This document shows positions 6,240 through 6,451 of a DNA stretch of 6,451 nucleotides, in pieces. Location of the stretch: assembly GCA_030150585.1 (NCBI GenBank), contig JASLFM010000206.1:1-6451 (forward strand), read 5' to 3'. Origin of the DNA: Acidovorax sp. GTDB taxonomy: Bacteria > Pseudomonadota > Gammaproteobacteria > Burkholderiales > Burkholderiaceae_C. A program made the position numbers and the translations under genes. The notes under the pieces were generated by a model, which made no database searches, was not told the origin of the DNA, and saw only the letters and a program-made list of their open reading frames with translations. The stretch's first letter is position 1; every line of letters begins with the position of its first letter.

Positions 6240-6451
6240 ATGTCCACATCCCGCACTACCACTGCACCCGCGGCCGCCCCAGCGCCGGCTGCTGTCTCCG
6301 CAACCCCGGCCAAGACGGCCACGCCTGCCGCCAAGCGCGCGCCCAAGGCGGTTGCGACCAAGGCCCCCAAGCCTGCTGCGCCCGCCAAGGACGCCAAGGC
6401 GAAGAAGCCCAAGCTCGTGCGCGACAGCTTCACCATTCCCAAGGACGAGTA
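6240..6451 (+). CDS. Ala/Pro/Lys-rich histone-H1-like protein, N-terminal part (cut by window edge)
   Basis: The open frame begins with ATG and runs to the right edge: 70 full codons plus TA, which could begin a Tyr codon or a stop. Residues 9-58 are low-complexity Ala, Pro, Thr and Lys with AAKRAPK- and ATKAPK-like units, resembling histone H1 or AlgP-type DNA-binding tails. Counting the visible part there are 11 Lys and 3 Arg against 4 acidic residues, so it is strongly basic. From residue 58 the sequence changes to KLVRDSFTIPKDE, which looks like the start of a folded domain. I recall Burkholderiales proteins of unknown function joining such a tail to this segment, so I expect Tyr next and continuation beyond the window. 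There is no Shine-Dalgarno; a palindrome and T-run lie directly upstream. A nucleic-acid-binding role is inferred only from charge and composition. Confidence 0.65.
   Translation, partial: MSTSRTTTAPAAAPAPAAVSATPAKTATPAAKRAPKAVATKAPKPAAPAKDAKAKKPKLVRDSFTIPKDE

Noticed and set aside
6233..6442. 69-residue minus-strand frame with hydrophobic Ala/Gly/Val sequence, suggesting a membrane peptide
   Set aside because: It is antisense to the Ala/Pro/Lys-rich coding tail, and its hydrophobic look comes from the complementary codons. The plus-strand frame continues into a plausible protein domain.

Overview
The window looks like a chromosomal segment of a GC-rich betaproteobacterium, most likely order Burkholderiales and probably family Comamonadaceae (Acidovorax/Delftia-like). 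That placement rests on the high GC content, the close match of the Pst and Ppx proteins to what I remember of that group, and the Ala/Pro/Lys-rich protein at the right edge. No mobile element, tRNA, rRNA or CRISPR array is visible.

Left half (1-3300, minus strand): the high-affinity phosphate uptake operon pstS-pstC-pstA-pstB, read right to left. PstS is the periplasmic phosphate-binding protein, PstC and PstA form the membrane channel, and PstB (cut by the left edge) is the ATPase. pstC and pstA overlap by four bases (ATGA). pstB follows pstA by 13 bases. Between pstS and pstC lies a GC-rich hairpin with a T-run, which would let pstS be expressed above the rest. Upstream of pstS is a clear Pho box (two 7-mers at an 11-bp period) with a -10-like hexamer 10 bases downstream, so PhoB control under phosphate starvation is very likely.

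Middle (3301-4637): a 188-base divergent promoter region, then a plus-strand gene for a Tat-exported, LivJ/Peripla_BP_6-type substrate-binding protein of unknown ligand. A second, weaker Pho-box-like pair faces this gene.

Right half (4638-6451): ppx, encoding an exopolyphosphatase (Ppx/GppA family), preceded by a possible extended -10 promoter. It is followed by a perfect 39-base AT-rich palindrome with a T-run, which lies directly in front of the start of a truncated gene for a basic, histone-H1-like protein.

Together the segment is a phosphate module: uptake (Pst), polyphosphate breakdown (Ppx), and between them an orphan binding protein that may belong to the same regulon. Most of the window is conventional. 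The least explained parts are the orphan binding protein with its possible Pho box and the palindrome at the right edge.
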